NCBI GenBank assembly: GCA_034434915.1
Contig: DAOTYE010000077.1
Span: 1-10,250 of the forward strand
DNA length: 10,250 nt
Origin: DAOTYE01 sp034434915
GTDB taxonomy: Bacteria > Chloroflexota > Dehalococcoidia > Dehalococcoidales > RBG-16-60-22
Direction: 5' to 3'
Positions 1 to 6,859 of the stretch are shown here, one piece after another. The translations under genes and the position numbers were made by a program. The notes under the pieces were generated by a model, which did not search any database, was not told the DNA's origin, and saw only the letters and a list, made by a program, of their open reading frames with translations. The stretch's first letter is position 1. Every line of letters begins with the position of its first letter.

Positions 1-81
1 CGTTTGAACTACATATTACATAACATATATAGTGCGCCCCAAAGTGCACCTGTGAATAATGTGAATCAATAGAGGTTGCGT

Positions 82-183
82 TTATCTCCAATCGTCAAAC
101 TTGCCAGTCCTCTCATCAAAAATGAAGAACTGATATCTTCCTAGGTTTATTAGGTACACCTTCACATGCCAATATCCTGTCAT
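82..183 (-). CDS. 33-codon ORF overlapping the stop of the small membrane gene; possible frameshifted C-terminus
   Basis: This short frame begins at an ATG whose last two bases are shared with the TGA stop of the upstream small gene (ATGA overlap) and ends at TAA (84-82). The product starts MTGYWHVKVYLINLG and ends FDERTGKFDDWR. Its alternating aromatic and hydrophobic residues followed by a D-E-x-T-G-K turn look like the closing beta-hairpin of a small domain, not random translation. PepSY-type domains end in a comparable way, but I cannot assign a family. There is no Shine-Dalgarno of its own, so it would be made by translational coupling. The alternative, which I think is at least as likely, is that it is the C-terminus of the preceding 89-residue protein, separated by a single-base indel or a -1 frameshift at the AAATGA junction. 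Confidence 0.4.
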   Translation of the reverse strand: MTGYWHVKVYLINLGRYQFFIFDERTGKFDDWR

Positions 184-449
184 TTGTAGTACGCAGAAAC
201 ATATTGTACCTTGCAGTCGCTTATTTGTTTTGTGAATATCGCCCTGAGCTGACCTTCTCTAAGGCTTGGAGCCAACAGTGCTATCACAATGGATACTGCT
301 TTGTTTACCATTATGACATATACCAATTGCAGGACTGCCACACAAGACAAGCCTATAATCCAGAACCAGCTTATACCTGACCATAGTTGCCCGAATAGTA
401 AAGCAAAGATTAAGACTATGGGAAACCAAAATAAGAATTCCTTGCCCAT
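180..449 (-). CDS. Small hypothetical membrane protein (89 aa), possibly frameshifted at its 3' end
   Basis: I do not recognise this gene. The frame is open back to 509, but the ATG at 449 is the better start because AGGAG (460-456) lies 6 bases upstream of it. The 89-residue product begins MGKEFLFWFPIVLIF. It has two clear hydrophobic helices, about residues 5-22 and 26-48, and a shorter hydrophobic stretch at about 50-61. A polar tail follows, ending VSAYYK. It is probably an inner-membrane protein with a small soluble C-terminal part. The stop overlaps the start of a 33-codon frame that reads like a continuation, so the intact gene may encode about 120 residues. The gene sits about 210 bases beyond hflX in visibly AT-richer DNA, so it is probably transcribed separately or by weak read-through. 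Confidence 0.6.
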   Translation of the reverse strand: MGKEFLFWFPIVLIFALLFGQLWSGISWFWIIGLSCVAVLQLVYVIMVNKAVSIVIALLAPSLREGQLRAIFTKQISDCKVQYVSAYYK

Positions 450-455
450 TATCTT

Positions 456-460
456 CTCCT
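456..460 (-). promoter_or_regulatory. Ribosome binding site of the small membrane gene
   Basis: AGGAG on the minus strand, within AAAAGGAGAAGATAATG, ends 6 bases before the ATG at 449. It decides the start: the ATG at 509 at the head of the same frame has no comparable site, and the residues between them are Lys-rich and poorly protein-like. Confidence 0.65.
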
Positions 461-544
461 TTTGCAATTTTTTTCTTTTCAGACTGAAATAATCATCATT
501 ATGCCACAAAAACCAAATAACATTATGTAAATTATTGGAAAACT

Positions 545-564
545 ACCCCTAATGGTGGCGGGGT
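545..564 (-). terminator. Weak candidate stem-loop downstream of hflX
   Basis: On the minus strand ACCCC and GGGGT form a 5-bp stem around a 10-base loop and are followed by AGTTTTCC. A second weak hairpin (GGC/GCC with flanking AAG/CTT and a bulge) lies nearer hflX at about 608-625, followed by a short T run. Neither has the long GC stem and U-tract of a strong intrinsic terminator. The rest of the 212-base gap (450-661) shows no gene, and I could not find a convincing promoter for the small membrane gene in it. Confidence 0.2.
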
Positions 565-661
565 GTCCACAGCCGCTTTGAAGGTATAACAAACTACTTA
601 AAAGAGGCGGAATGCCCTTATTTTTTGATTACAGCGCGTGGCGAGATTGGGAAGACGGGTT

Positions 662-1768
662 TTAGCCCTGTCCAGCGGTTTTTGTCCCCTGGCGGAGCTT
701 TTCTCCCACCATGGTGAGGAGCCGGGTCAGTCCCCACTTTTTCACCGCGGATATTAAGACGGTGTTTTCGGCGCAGGGTTGTCCGGAAAGATATGCCAGC
801 GCCGACCTTTCATCCCAGACCCGGTCCGGGGTGAGCAGGAGGTCTATTTTGTTCAGGGCGGTGATGCGCGGTTTTTCAACGAGGTGGAGGTCGCGGAGGA
901 TATCTTCAACCGTTTCGCATTGCTGTGATGCTTCTCCGGAGGACAGGTCAACCACATGGATGAGCAAGTCTGCCTCTGCCAGCTCCTCCAGAGTGGCATG
1001 GAAAGCTGACACGATTGTTGGCGGCAGTTTGCGGATGAAGCCCACGGTATCGGAAAGGAGCGTTATCCTGCCATCAGGCAGGACCAGGCGTCGGGTGGTG
1101 GGGTCAAGGGTGGAGAAAGGCTCGTCCCGGGCGATGACGTCCGCCCTGCACAGGGCATTGAGCAGGGTGCTTTTGCCGGCATTGGTGTAGCCCACCAGTG
1201 AAACGACCGGTATACCGCTCCGCTTTCTTTTCTGGCGGTAGAGGGCACGGTGCTGGCTGACCTCGTCCAGCTGTTTTTTCAGGCGGTCAATTTTCTGCCG
1301 GATGAGGCGGCGGTCGGTTTCAAGCTCAGATTCACCCGGACCGCGTGTGCCGATGCCGCCGCCGAGCCGGTCCAGGTGGCTCCATTGCCCGGCGAGTCGC
1401 GGCAGGAGGTACTGGTGCTGGGCGAGCTCCACCTGCAATTGTCCTTCACGAGTGCGGGCGCGTTTGGCGAAGATGTCCAGGATGAGAGCGACGCGGTCAA
1501 TGACCTTCACCTGCAGGGCGTCTTCCAGGTTTCTCTGCTGGGAAGGTGTGAGCTCATCGTCAACGATGACCACGTTATAGTTGAGCTCTTCTCTGCGGGC
1601 GACCAGCTCTTCCAGTTTTCCCTTGCCGAGGTACGAGGCACCTGATGGCGCCGGCAGTTTCTGAATCAGTTTGCCGATGACGCTGGCGCCGGCAGCCTTT
1701 GCCAGTTGCGCCAGCTCTTCAATAGATGACTCAGCTGAATGCTGTTCCCGGCTTCCTTTAACCGTCAC
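662..1768 (-). CDS. hflX: GTPase HflX (ribosome-associated); annotated GTG start probably too short
   Basis: HflX is a translational GTPase-superfamily protein that binds 50S or 70S ribosomes and can split stalled or stress-inactivated ribosomes. From the GTG at 1768 the product is 368 residues. The HflX N-terminal domain (about 1-180) includes the family motif GGGIGTRGPGE (136-146) and a basic coiled-coil region (about 150-185). The G domain follows: G1 GYTNAGKST (193-201), G2 FSTLDPTTR (218-226), G3 DTVGF (240-244), G4 NKID (306-309) and G5 ISA (339-341). The start is doubtful. Upstream in frame the sequence continues GPERAFLVAV, matching the usual HflX N-terminus, but there is no ATG, GTG or TTG before a TAA at 1843. 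An ATC at 1828, 6 bases after AGGAG, would give 388 residues. It is the last gene of the operon, after dapL. Confidence 0.95.
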   Translation of the reverse strand: MTVKGSREQHSAESSIEELAQLAKAAGASVIGKLIQKLPAPSGASYLGKGKLEELVARREELNYNVVIVDDELTPSQQRNLEDALQVKVIDRVALILDIFAKRARTREGQLQVELAQHQYLLPRLAGQWSHLDRLGGGIGTRGPGESELETDRRLIRQKIDRLKKQLDEVSQHRALYRQKRKRSGIPVVSLVGYTNAGKSTLLNALCRADVIARDEPFSTLDPTTRRLVLPDGRITLLSDTVGFIRKLPPTIVSAFHATLEELAEADLLIHVVDLSSGEASQQCETVEDILRDLHLVEKPRITALNKIDLLLTPDRVWDERSALAYLSGQPCAENTVLISAVKKWGLTRLLTMVGEKLRQGTKTAGQG

Positions 1769-1834
1769 CGCGACCAGGAAGGCACGCTCCGGTCCGGTCT
1801 TGACGGAAATTGTTGTCCCTTTAGCGATAAGTCT

Positions 1835-1839
1835 CTCCT
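1835..1839 (-). promoter_or_regulatory. Shine-Dalgarno of hflX facing a non-canonical ATC codon
   Basis: AGGAG in CAGGAGAGACTTATC lies just after the dapL stop and 6 bases before the ATC at 1828-1826, which is in frame with hflX. No other strong site lies nearer the GTG at 1768. A second, weaker candidate, AAAGGG (1822-1817), stands 6 bases before an in-frame ATT (1810-1808). The position of the strong site implies that translation begins upstream of 1768. Confidence 0.55.
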
Positions 1840-1850
1840 GTTATGTCAAG

Positions 1851-3038
1851 TTAACTTGCGGGCAGAATCTGTCTTCTGGTGTTGCGCCAGCCTGCCAGTT
1901 TAGACAATCCTTTTACCAACATGGGGTCAGGAATGGTGAGGGAGAGGCGCACATAGCCTTCGCCATGCCTGCCGTAGCCGATGCCCGGCGTCACTGCCAC
2001 ACCCACCTGGTCTAACAAATCGGCGGTGAACTCCATGGACGTGTAGCCCTGGGGAATCTTTGCCCAGACGTAAAGGCTGGCTTTAGGCAGTTTTGCCTGA
2101 AGACCGATTTTGTTCAGCCCCTCCACAACGAGGTCGCGCCGCCGCTGGTAGATGGCATTGTGTTCGCCCACGCTGTTCTGCGGTCCCAGCAGAGCTTCAA
2201 TCGCCATGTGCTGGATTGCCTGTGGAATACCGGAGTCAAGGTTGGACTTGAGCCGTTTTAGGGCTTCAATCATCTGGGCATTCCCCACCGCCATGCCGAT
2301 GCGCCAGCCGGTCATATTATACGTCTTGGAGAGCGAATGAAACTCAATGCCCACGTCTTTTGCTCCTTCTGCCTGAAGGAAGCTCACCGGCTGGTAGCCA
2401 TCAAAACAGACATCGGAATAAGGTCCATCATGGCAGATACCGATGCCGTGTTTTTTGGCAAAAGCGACCGCCTGGTTGAAGAAATCAAGTTCTGCCACAG
2501 CACCGGTGGGATTATTGGGATAATTGAGCCAGAGGAGCTTGGTCTGCTTCAGCACGTGGAAAGGTACAGAATTCAGGTTGGGCAGGAAGTTCCTCTCCTC
2601 GGTGAGCGCCAGATAAAAAGGTCTGCCGCCAGCCAGCATGGTGCCCACGGAATATACCGGGTAGCCCGGGTCAGGCACCAGCACAGTGTCCCCGGGGTCA
2701 ACATAGCAGAAAGCGATGTGGGCGATTCCCTCCTTGGAGCCGATGAGCGGCGCCACCTCTTTGTCCGGGTCTAGAGTGACGCCGAAGCGCCTCTGGTACC
2801 ATTCGGCAACTGCCCGGCGGAACTCAGGCAAACCGTCTGACTCCGGATAGCGATGGTTTACCGGATCGCGCGCCGCCTGGCAAAGCTTTTCAATGACGTT
2901 TGGCGGGGTGGGAATATCAGGGTCACCGATGGCGAAGCTGATAACCTCTTCACCTTTGGCTCTTTTTTCAGCAATCTTGCGGCTGATTTCCACAAAAAGG
3001 TACGGTGGCAAACGTTCCATACGTCTGGCAAGTCTCAT
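1851..3038 (-). CDS. dapL: LL-diaminopimelate aminotransferase (DapL, EC 2.6.1.83)
   Basis: DapL converts tetrahydrodipicolinate directly to LL-diaminopimelate using glutamate as amino donor, bypassing the acyl-blocked DapD/C/E route. The 395-residue protein is a PLP-dependent fold-type I (class I/II) aminotransferase of normal length. Visible marks are the N-terminal PPYLFVEI segment (11-18), AIGDPDIPTPP (36-46), LNYPNNPTG (171-179), the HDGPYSD stretch with the PLP-binding Asp204 and Tyr207, the Schiff-base Lys238 in SLSKTYNMTGWRIG (235-248), and the carboxylate-binding Arg364 in YVRLSL. The start ATG follows GAGGTG with about 6 bases between. General aspartate aminotransferases share most of these motifs. 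The DapL call rests on overall resemblance to the prokaryotic DapL group and on the gene lying 24 bases after dapF, whose substrate is the DapL product. Confidence 0.88.
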   Translation of the reverse strand: MRLARRMERLPPYLFVEISRKIAEKRAKGEEVISFAIGDPDIPTPPNVIEKLCQAARDPVNHRYPESDGLPEFRRAVAEWYQRRFGVTLDPDKEVAPLIGSKEGIAHIAFCYVDPGDTVLVPDPGYPVYSVGTMLAGGRPFYLALTEERNFLPNLNSVPFHVLKQTKLLWLNYPNNPTGAVAELDFFNQAVAFAKKHGIGICHDGPYSDVCFDGYQPVSFLQAEGAKDVGIEFHSLSKTYNMTGWRIGMAVGNAQMIEALKRLKSNLDSGIPQAIQHMAIEALLGPQNSVGEHNAIYQRRRDLVVEGLNKIGLQAKLPKASLYVWAKIPQGYTSMEFTADLLDQVGVAVTPGIGYGRHGEGYVRLSLTIPDPMLVKGLSKLAGWRNTRRQILPAS

Positions 3039-3062
3039 TATGACACCTCATTCTTAATATCA

Positions 3063-3923
3063 TTACTTCAGCCATTCTCCGGTGAATACCGTCTCGGCGG
3101 GACCGCTGAGGAAAACGTCATTTATGCCGTCCCACTCCACAGACAAAGTACCACCTGGCAGGTTTATGTCAATCCTTTTGTCAGTGAAACCGTGTAATTG
3201 TGCGGCCACTCCCACCGCGCAGGCACCGGTGCCGCACGCAAGCGTCTCCCCGGCCCCTCTCTCCCATACCCTGACCTCAATCTGAGAATGGCTGAGCACA
3301 CGGGCGACCTCAAAATTCGTCCGCCGCGGGAACACAGAATGGTGCTCCACCTTTGGTCCAATTTGAGCCAGAGGGAAGTTATTTACCGGTTCATTTGTGA
3401 AATAGACGGCGTGCGGGTTCCCCATGGAGACAAGGTTAAGAGTTAGCTCCGTCCCATCCACGTTAACGGGAAAGCCCAACATTGATTTTATGTAAACTAC
3501 TCCCCTGCTCTCCGGCGCTATTGTTACCGGAATCTCATCAGGCTTAAAACGCGGCTTGCCCATGCCGATTTTAATTTCAGTGATTCTGGAGCCTTTCCTG
3601 CCGAGCTTTGCCCTGAGGAGACCGCCCAGAGTTTCAATGGTGAGCTCTCTGGCTCTGGCGTCAATCAGCCCCTCCTCTGCGGCATATTTCACCAGACAGC
3701 GCGTGCCATTGCCGCAGGCTTCTGCTTCCGAGCCGTCCGGATTGAACATGCGCATGCGGACATCAGCTTTTTTTGAAGGCATGACCAGGATGAGCCCGTC
3801 ACTGCCGATGCCGAAACGGCGGTGACACATGGCGATGGCGAGTTTGGACCAATCGCGCTTGCCGTTGTTGGTCTCAATTAGAATGAAGTCGTTACCGGCG
3901 CCATGCATCTTGGTAAATCTCAT
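3063..3923 (-). CDS. dapF: Diaminopimelate epimerase (DapF, EC 5.1.1.7)
   Basis: DapF is a PLP-independent, cytoplasmic racemase that converts LL- to meso-diaminopimelate, the direct precursor of lysine and, in walled bacteria, of peptidoglycan. The 286-residue length is typical. The protein has the two pseudo-symmetric halves of the family, each contributing one catalytic cysteine: Cys70 in EACGNGTRC and Cys230 in LACGTGACA. The N-terminal FTKMHGAGNDF (3-13) and the substrate-binding FNPDGSEAE (60-68) and MGNPHAV (167-173) are intact. The ATG lies 5 bases after the miaA stop. The only good AGGAG lies inside the end of miaA, 11 bases upstream of the start, which suggests translational coupling to miaA. 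dapL follows after 24 bases, making a matched pair. Confidence 0.96.
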   Translation of the reverse strand: MRFTKMHGAGNDFILIETNNGKRDWSKLAIAMCHRRFGIGSDGLILVMPSKKADVRMRMFNPDGSEAEACGNGTRCLVKYAAEEGLIDARARELTIETLGGLLRAKLGRKGSRITEIKIGMGKPRFKPDEIPVTIAPESRGVVYIKSMLGFPVNVDGTELTLNLVSMGNPHAVYFTNEPVNNFPLAQIGPKVEHHSVFPRRTNFEVARVLSHSQIEVRVWERGAGETLACGTGACAVGVAAQLHGFTDKRIDINLPGGTLSVEWDGINDVFLSGPAETVFTGEWLK

Positions 3924-3928
3924 CAGTG

Positions 3929-4861
3929 CTAACTCTCCTGCTGTCCACTGGCAATAAACTCAGTGACAATTGCTTCAAAGTCTTCATCTCTGCTCCGCGC
4001 CATGTCAAACCAGCGGATTCTCTTATCATCTGGCTTGAACCAGGCGTACTGGTGGCGGGCGAAGCGGTGAGTTTCATATTTCATCTGCTGTGCTGCTTCC
4101 GCGAGCGTTATTTTCCCTTTTAAGTACAATCCAATCTGTTTATAGCCAATGCTTGACAAGGCTGGTAGATTAAAATCATACCCCATTTCTTTTAATTTTT
4201 CCACCTCTTTCACCAGTCCCTGTGTCATCATGCGGTCAATACGCTCGTCAATAAGACGGTAAAGCTCAGCCCGGCCAGCGGTGAGCCCTATTATCAGTAT
4301 AGCAAAAGGGGGCGGCTCCTTGCTCTGGAGGCGGGAGAAGGCGGTGCCAGTCTTAGCGATAACCTCAAGGGCTCTGATGACGCGGCGGACATTGCGGGGG
4401 TCAATTTTCTGCGCCGCCGCAGGGTCAGCGGCTGATAGCTCCCGATAAAGCGCCTCAGCTCCCTCCTTTACCGCTCTTTGCTCCAGCTTCTGTCTCAGGG
4501 TAGGGTCCGGCGGCACATGGGGGATACGCCAGCCCTCAAGCACTGCCCAGACATAAAGTCCACTCCCACCAACGAGGAACGGCAGTTTTCCACGCCGGTG
4601 GATATCAGCAATCGCTTGATATGCCAGTTGCTGATACTGTGACAGGCTGAATGGTTCATCCGGGTTGATGATGCTGATGATGTGATGGGGGACCAGGGCG
4701 AGTTCCATGGCACCGGGCTTGGCAGTGCCAATGTCCATATGACGGTAGACCTGCCGGCTATCCGCATTGATAATCTCACCATTGAATTTCTGCGCCAGCC
4801 TGACTGCCAGAGAACTCTTGCCGATGCCAGTGGGACCGACAATGGCAATGAGACGCTTCAT
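3929..4861 (-). CDS. miaA: tRNA dimethylallyltransferase (MiaA, EC 2.5.1.75)
   Basis: MiaA transfers the dimethylallyl group of DMAPP to N6 of adenosine 37 in tRNAs that read codons starting with U, giving i6A37 and improving reading-frame maintenance. The 310-residue product is of normal length. It has the P-loop GPTGIGKSS (9-17), the catalytic and tRNA-binding NADSRQVYRHMDIGTAKP (32-49, with Asp34), GGSGLY (98-103), SSIGYKQ (236-242) and the C-terminal RFARHQYAWFK (266-276) that matches the family's R-x-[YF]-A-[KR]-x-Q-x-x-W signature. Its ATG overlaps the tpiA stop by 4 bases (ATGA), and no clear Shine-Dalgarno precedes it, so it is probably translated by coupling to tpiA. Its isoprenoid substrate comes from the pathway started by Dxs, encoded at the head of the same gene run. 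Confidence 0.96.
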   Translation of the reverse strand: MKRLIAIVGPTGIGKSSLAVRLAQKFNGEIINADSRQVYRHMDIGTAKPGAMELALVPHHIISIINPDEPFSLSQYQQLAYQAIADIHRRGKLPFLVGGSGLYVWAVLEGWRIPHVPPDPTLRQKLEQRAVKEGAEALYRELSAADPAAAQKIDPRNVRRVIRALEVIAKTGTAFSRLQSKEPPPFAILIIGLTAGRAELYRLIDERIDRMMTQGLVKEVEKLKEMGYDFNLPALSSIGYKQIGLYLKGKITLAEAAQQMKYETHRFARHQYAWFKPDDKRIRWFDMARSRDEDFEAIVTEFIASGQQES

Positions 4862-5616
4862 GACTTGACTTGGGCAGTCTGTGAAAGGATGCCGATGAAC
4901 TCTGGCGCTTTGAGGCTGGCGCCGCCGACGAGCGCTCCGTCAATATCAGTGTACCGGACGAACTCGGCAATATTCGCCGCGGTGACACTGCCGCCATAAA
5001 GAATGCGCATATCCTGGGCTATTTGGTCATTGTAAAGCTGAGCTACAGTGCGCCGGATGAAGGCGATGGTCTTGTTTGCCTGTTCGCCGGTGGCGGCTTT
5101 TCCGGTGCCGATTGCCCAGACCGGCTCATAGGCAATGACCAGACCGTCCACATCACTGATGCCGGCGAGGGCGGACTTCACCTGCTCGCTCACCACCGCT
5201 TCAGTTTTCCCGGCTTCATTTTGTTCCAGCTTCTCTCCCACGCAGAGGATGGGCATGAGCCCGGCTTTAAGTGCCGCTATGACCTTCTTATTAACCAGCT
5301 CATTCTGTTCGCCGAAGTACTGCCTGCGCTCAGAATGCCCGATGATGACGTAATCGCACAGCCCGGCGAGCATAAGTGGCGAAATTTCTCCAGTGTAGGC
5401 GCCTTTCTCCATGAAGTACACGTTCTGCGCCCCCAGCCTGACAGAAGAGCCTTTCAGAGCTTCTTTGACAGGTACGAGTGAAATAAACGGCGGGCAGACT
5501 ACCTTCTCCACTCTGTTAATCTTATCCAGTTCAGCACGCATTGTCTGTACCAGTGTCACCGCTTCAGTCACGGTGGTATTCATTTTCCAGTTGCCGGCGA
5601 TTAAAGGAATACGCAT
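4858..5616 (-). CDS. tpiA: Triosephosphate isomerase (TpiA, EC 5.3.1.1)
   Basis: TpiA interconverts dihydroxyacetone phosphate and glyceraldehyde 3-phosphate. The 252-residue (beta/alpha)8 barrel has all catalytic residues in place: Lys11 in AGNWKMN (7-13), His94 in IGHSERR (92-98) and Glu164 in AYEPVWAIGTGKAA (162-175), the last also holding the mobile loop 6. The phosphate-binding YGGSV (207-211) and VGGASLK (230-236) motifs are present. AGGAG lies 9 bases before the ATG, partly inside the end of apgM, which ends 12 bases upstream. The 3' end overlaps miaA by 4 bases. The enzyme supplies glyceraldehyde 3-phosphate, a Dxs substrate. Confidence 0.97.
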   Translation of the reverse strand: MRIPLIAGNWKMNTTVTEAVTLVQTMRAELDKINRVEKVVCPPFISLVPVKEALKGSSVRLGAQNVYFMEKGAYTGEISPLMLAGLCDYVIIGHSERRQYFGEQNELVNKKVIAALKAGLMPILCVGEKLEQNEAGKTEAVVSEQVKSALAGISDVDGLVIAYEPVWAIGTGKAATGEQANKTIAFIRRTVAQLYNDQIAQDMRILYGGSVTAANIAEFVRYTDIDGALVGGASLKAPEFIGILSQTAQVKS

Positions 5617-5628
5617 ATATGAAATCTC

Positions 5629-6840
5629 CTAAGCCCCGTATTTGGTCAATTTCACGGCGTGCGCCATTGCCAGAAGCATCGTCCGCTTTGCCGGGAAAGT
5701 GCCCAGACTGCCTGACGCGCAGGCTCTTTCGCCAAATTTCTTTATCCCGTCAGGACGGCACCACTTTGAATGGATGAGGAACGGCACCGGATGCCAGCTA
5801 TGTCCCTGGAACAGGGTGGGGGTGGAGTGGTCACCAGTGACGATGATGACGTCAGGGCTCAGGCTCAGCACCTGGGGCAATGCCCGGTCAAACTGCTCAA
5901 TTACCCTGACCTTGGCGTCAAAGTTGCCGTCTTCTCCGGCGGTATCCGTGCCTTTAACGTGAATGAAGAAATAATCGTAATTGCCGTAGTTCTGTTTGAG
6001 GGTTTGAAACTCCTCTTCAATGGACTTGCCTGTCCTGAGCACTTCCATGCCCACCAGCTTTGCCAGACCGCGGTACATGGGGTAGCTGGCAATTGCCGCT
6101 GGTTTCAATTTGTAAATCTCACTGATGGTGGGAATGTCAGGGTGTTTGGAGAAACCGCGCAGTAGCGCCATATTAGCGGGATAATGGCTGGCAAGGATAG
6201 CCCGCGCTTTCTCCAGGAACTGGTTAGCCACCTTTGCCAGCCTGTCAGCGCCGGGGGCTAAAGGCTCAATTTTTTTGGGAGGAGCGCCGGTTTGCAGAGG
6301 GTCAGAATCAGTAACCTCTGGAACAAGGTTATCCCCACGGAAGACAGCGACAAAGCGGTGCTCTCTCACTGGCTGGACCAGCACTTTCACGCCGTCAAAA
6401 ACCTGTCCGTCAAGAAGTTTAGCTAGCTCAGCGCATTTCCCATCGCTGACGCGCCCGGCACGGCGGTCAGTCACCAGACCTTTATCATCTATAGTGCAGA
6501 AATTGCCTCTTGCCGCCACATCCCCGCGCATCAGGTCAAAATCAATACCCACTGCCTCCAGCACCCCCCTTTTGATGCTGTAGATGAGCGGGTCATAGCC
6601 GAAGAGGCTCAGGTGCCCCGGCGCACTGCCCGGGGTGACACCCGGCGCCACCGGCTCGGAAAGACCACAGTTGCCTTGCGCGGCAAGCTGGTCAAGGTTG
6701 AAGGTGCGGGCGGTCTCAAGCTCCGTTTTGCCTGTTCTGGGGTCAGGCAGTCCGCCCAGTCCATCCATGACCAGCAAAACAATCTTGCTGGGCGATGTGA
6801 TTGAGATGTCTTTGATAATATCTAAGGTTATATCGCTCAC
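5629..6840 (-). CDS. apgM: 2,3-bisphosphoglycerate-independent phosphoglycerate mutase, archaeal type (ApgM, EC 5.4.2.12)
   Basis: This enzyme interconverts 3- and 2-phosphoglycerate. It belongs to the alkaline-phosphatase superfamily and to the archaeal-type ApgM family, not to the longer bacterial GpmI or the cofactor-dependent GpmA. The frame is open to 6945, but that part overlaps pgk. The GTG at 6840 is the better start because GAGG lies 5 bases before it and the protein then has 403 residues, normal for the family. Motifs in that numbering: metal-binding Asp26 in LVMDGLGG (23-30), GSAPGHLSLFGYDP (71-84) with the likely nucleophile Ser72, DVAARGNF (107-114), HVKGTDTAGEDGN (294-306), VTGDHSTP (334-341) and GHSWHPVP (346-353). 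It lies 19 bases after pgk and 12 before tpiA. These enzymes commonly need Mn or another divalent metal. Confidence 0.93.
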   Translation of the reverse strand: MSDITLDIIKDISITSPSKIVLLVMDGLGGLPDPRTGKTELETARTFNLDQLAAQGNCGLSEPVAPGVTPGSAPGHLSLFGYDPLIYSIKRGVLEAVGIDFDLMRGDVAARGNFCTIDDKGLVTDRRAGRVSDGKCAELAKLLDGQVFDGVKVLVQPVREHRFVAVFRGDNLVPEVTDSDPLQTGAPPKKIEPLAPGADRLAKVANQFLEKARAILASHYPANMALLRGFSKHPDIPTISEIYKLKPAAIASYPMYRGLAKLVGMEVLRTGKSIEEEFQTLKQNYGNYDYFFIHVKGTDTAGEDGNFDAKVRVIEQFDRALPQVLSLSPDVIIVTGDHSTPTLFQGHSWHPVPFLIHSKWCRPDGIKKFGERACASGSLGTFPAKRTMLLAMAHAVKLTKYGA

Positions 6841-6845
6841 AGAAG

Positions 6846-6850
6846 CCTCT
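6846..6850 (-). promoter_or_regulatory. Ribosome binding site deciding the apgM GTG start
   Basis: On the minus strand GGAGAAGAGGCTTCTGTG places AGAGG 5 bases before the GTG at 6840-6838. The site lies between the pgk stop (6862-6860) and apgM, and favours this start over the upstream ATG at 6945, which lies inside pgk. Confidence 0.6.
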
Positions 6851-6859
6851 TCTCCGTTC

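Noticed and set aside
27..52. AGTGCGCCCC / AGTGCACC near-repeat and GTGC/GCAC hairpin past the small membrane gene
   Set aside because: Only about 4 pairs around a 10-base loop with no T run. Too weak to call a terminator or a repeat element. The first 81 bases otherwise hold nothing I can identify.
289..492. Plus-strand 67-codon ORF over the small membrane gene
   Set aside because: No ribosome site and no protein-like pattern. The minus-strand frame has a strong Shine-Dalgarno and clear membrane helices.
711..1190. Plus-strand 159-codon ORF
   Set aside because: Antisense shadow of the hflX GTPase domain with low-complexity Ser/Arg composition.
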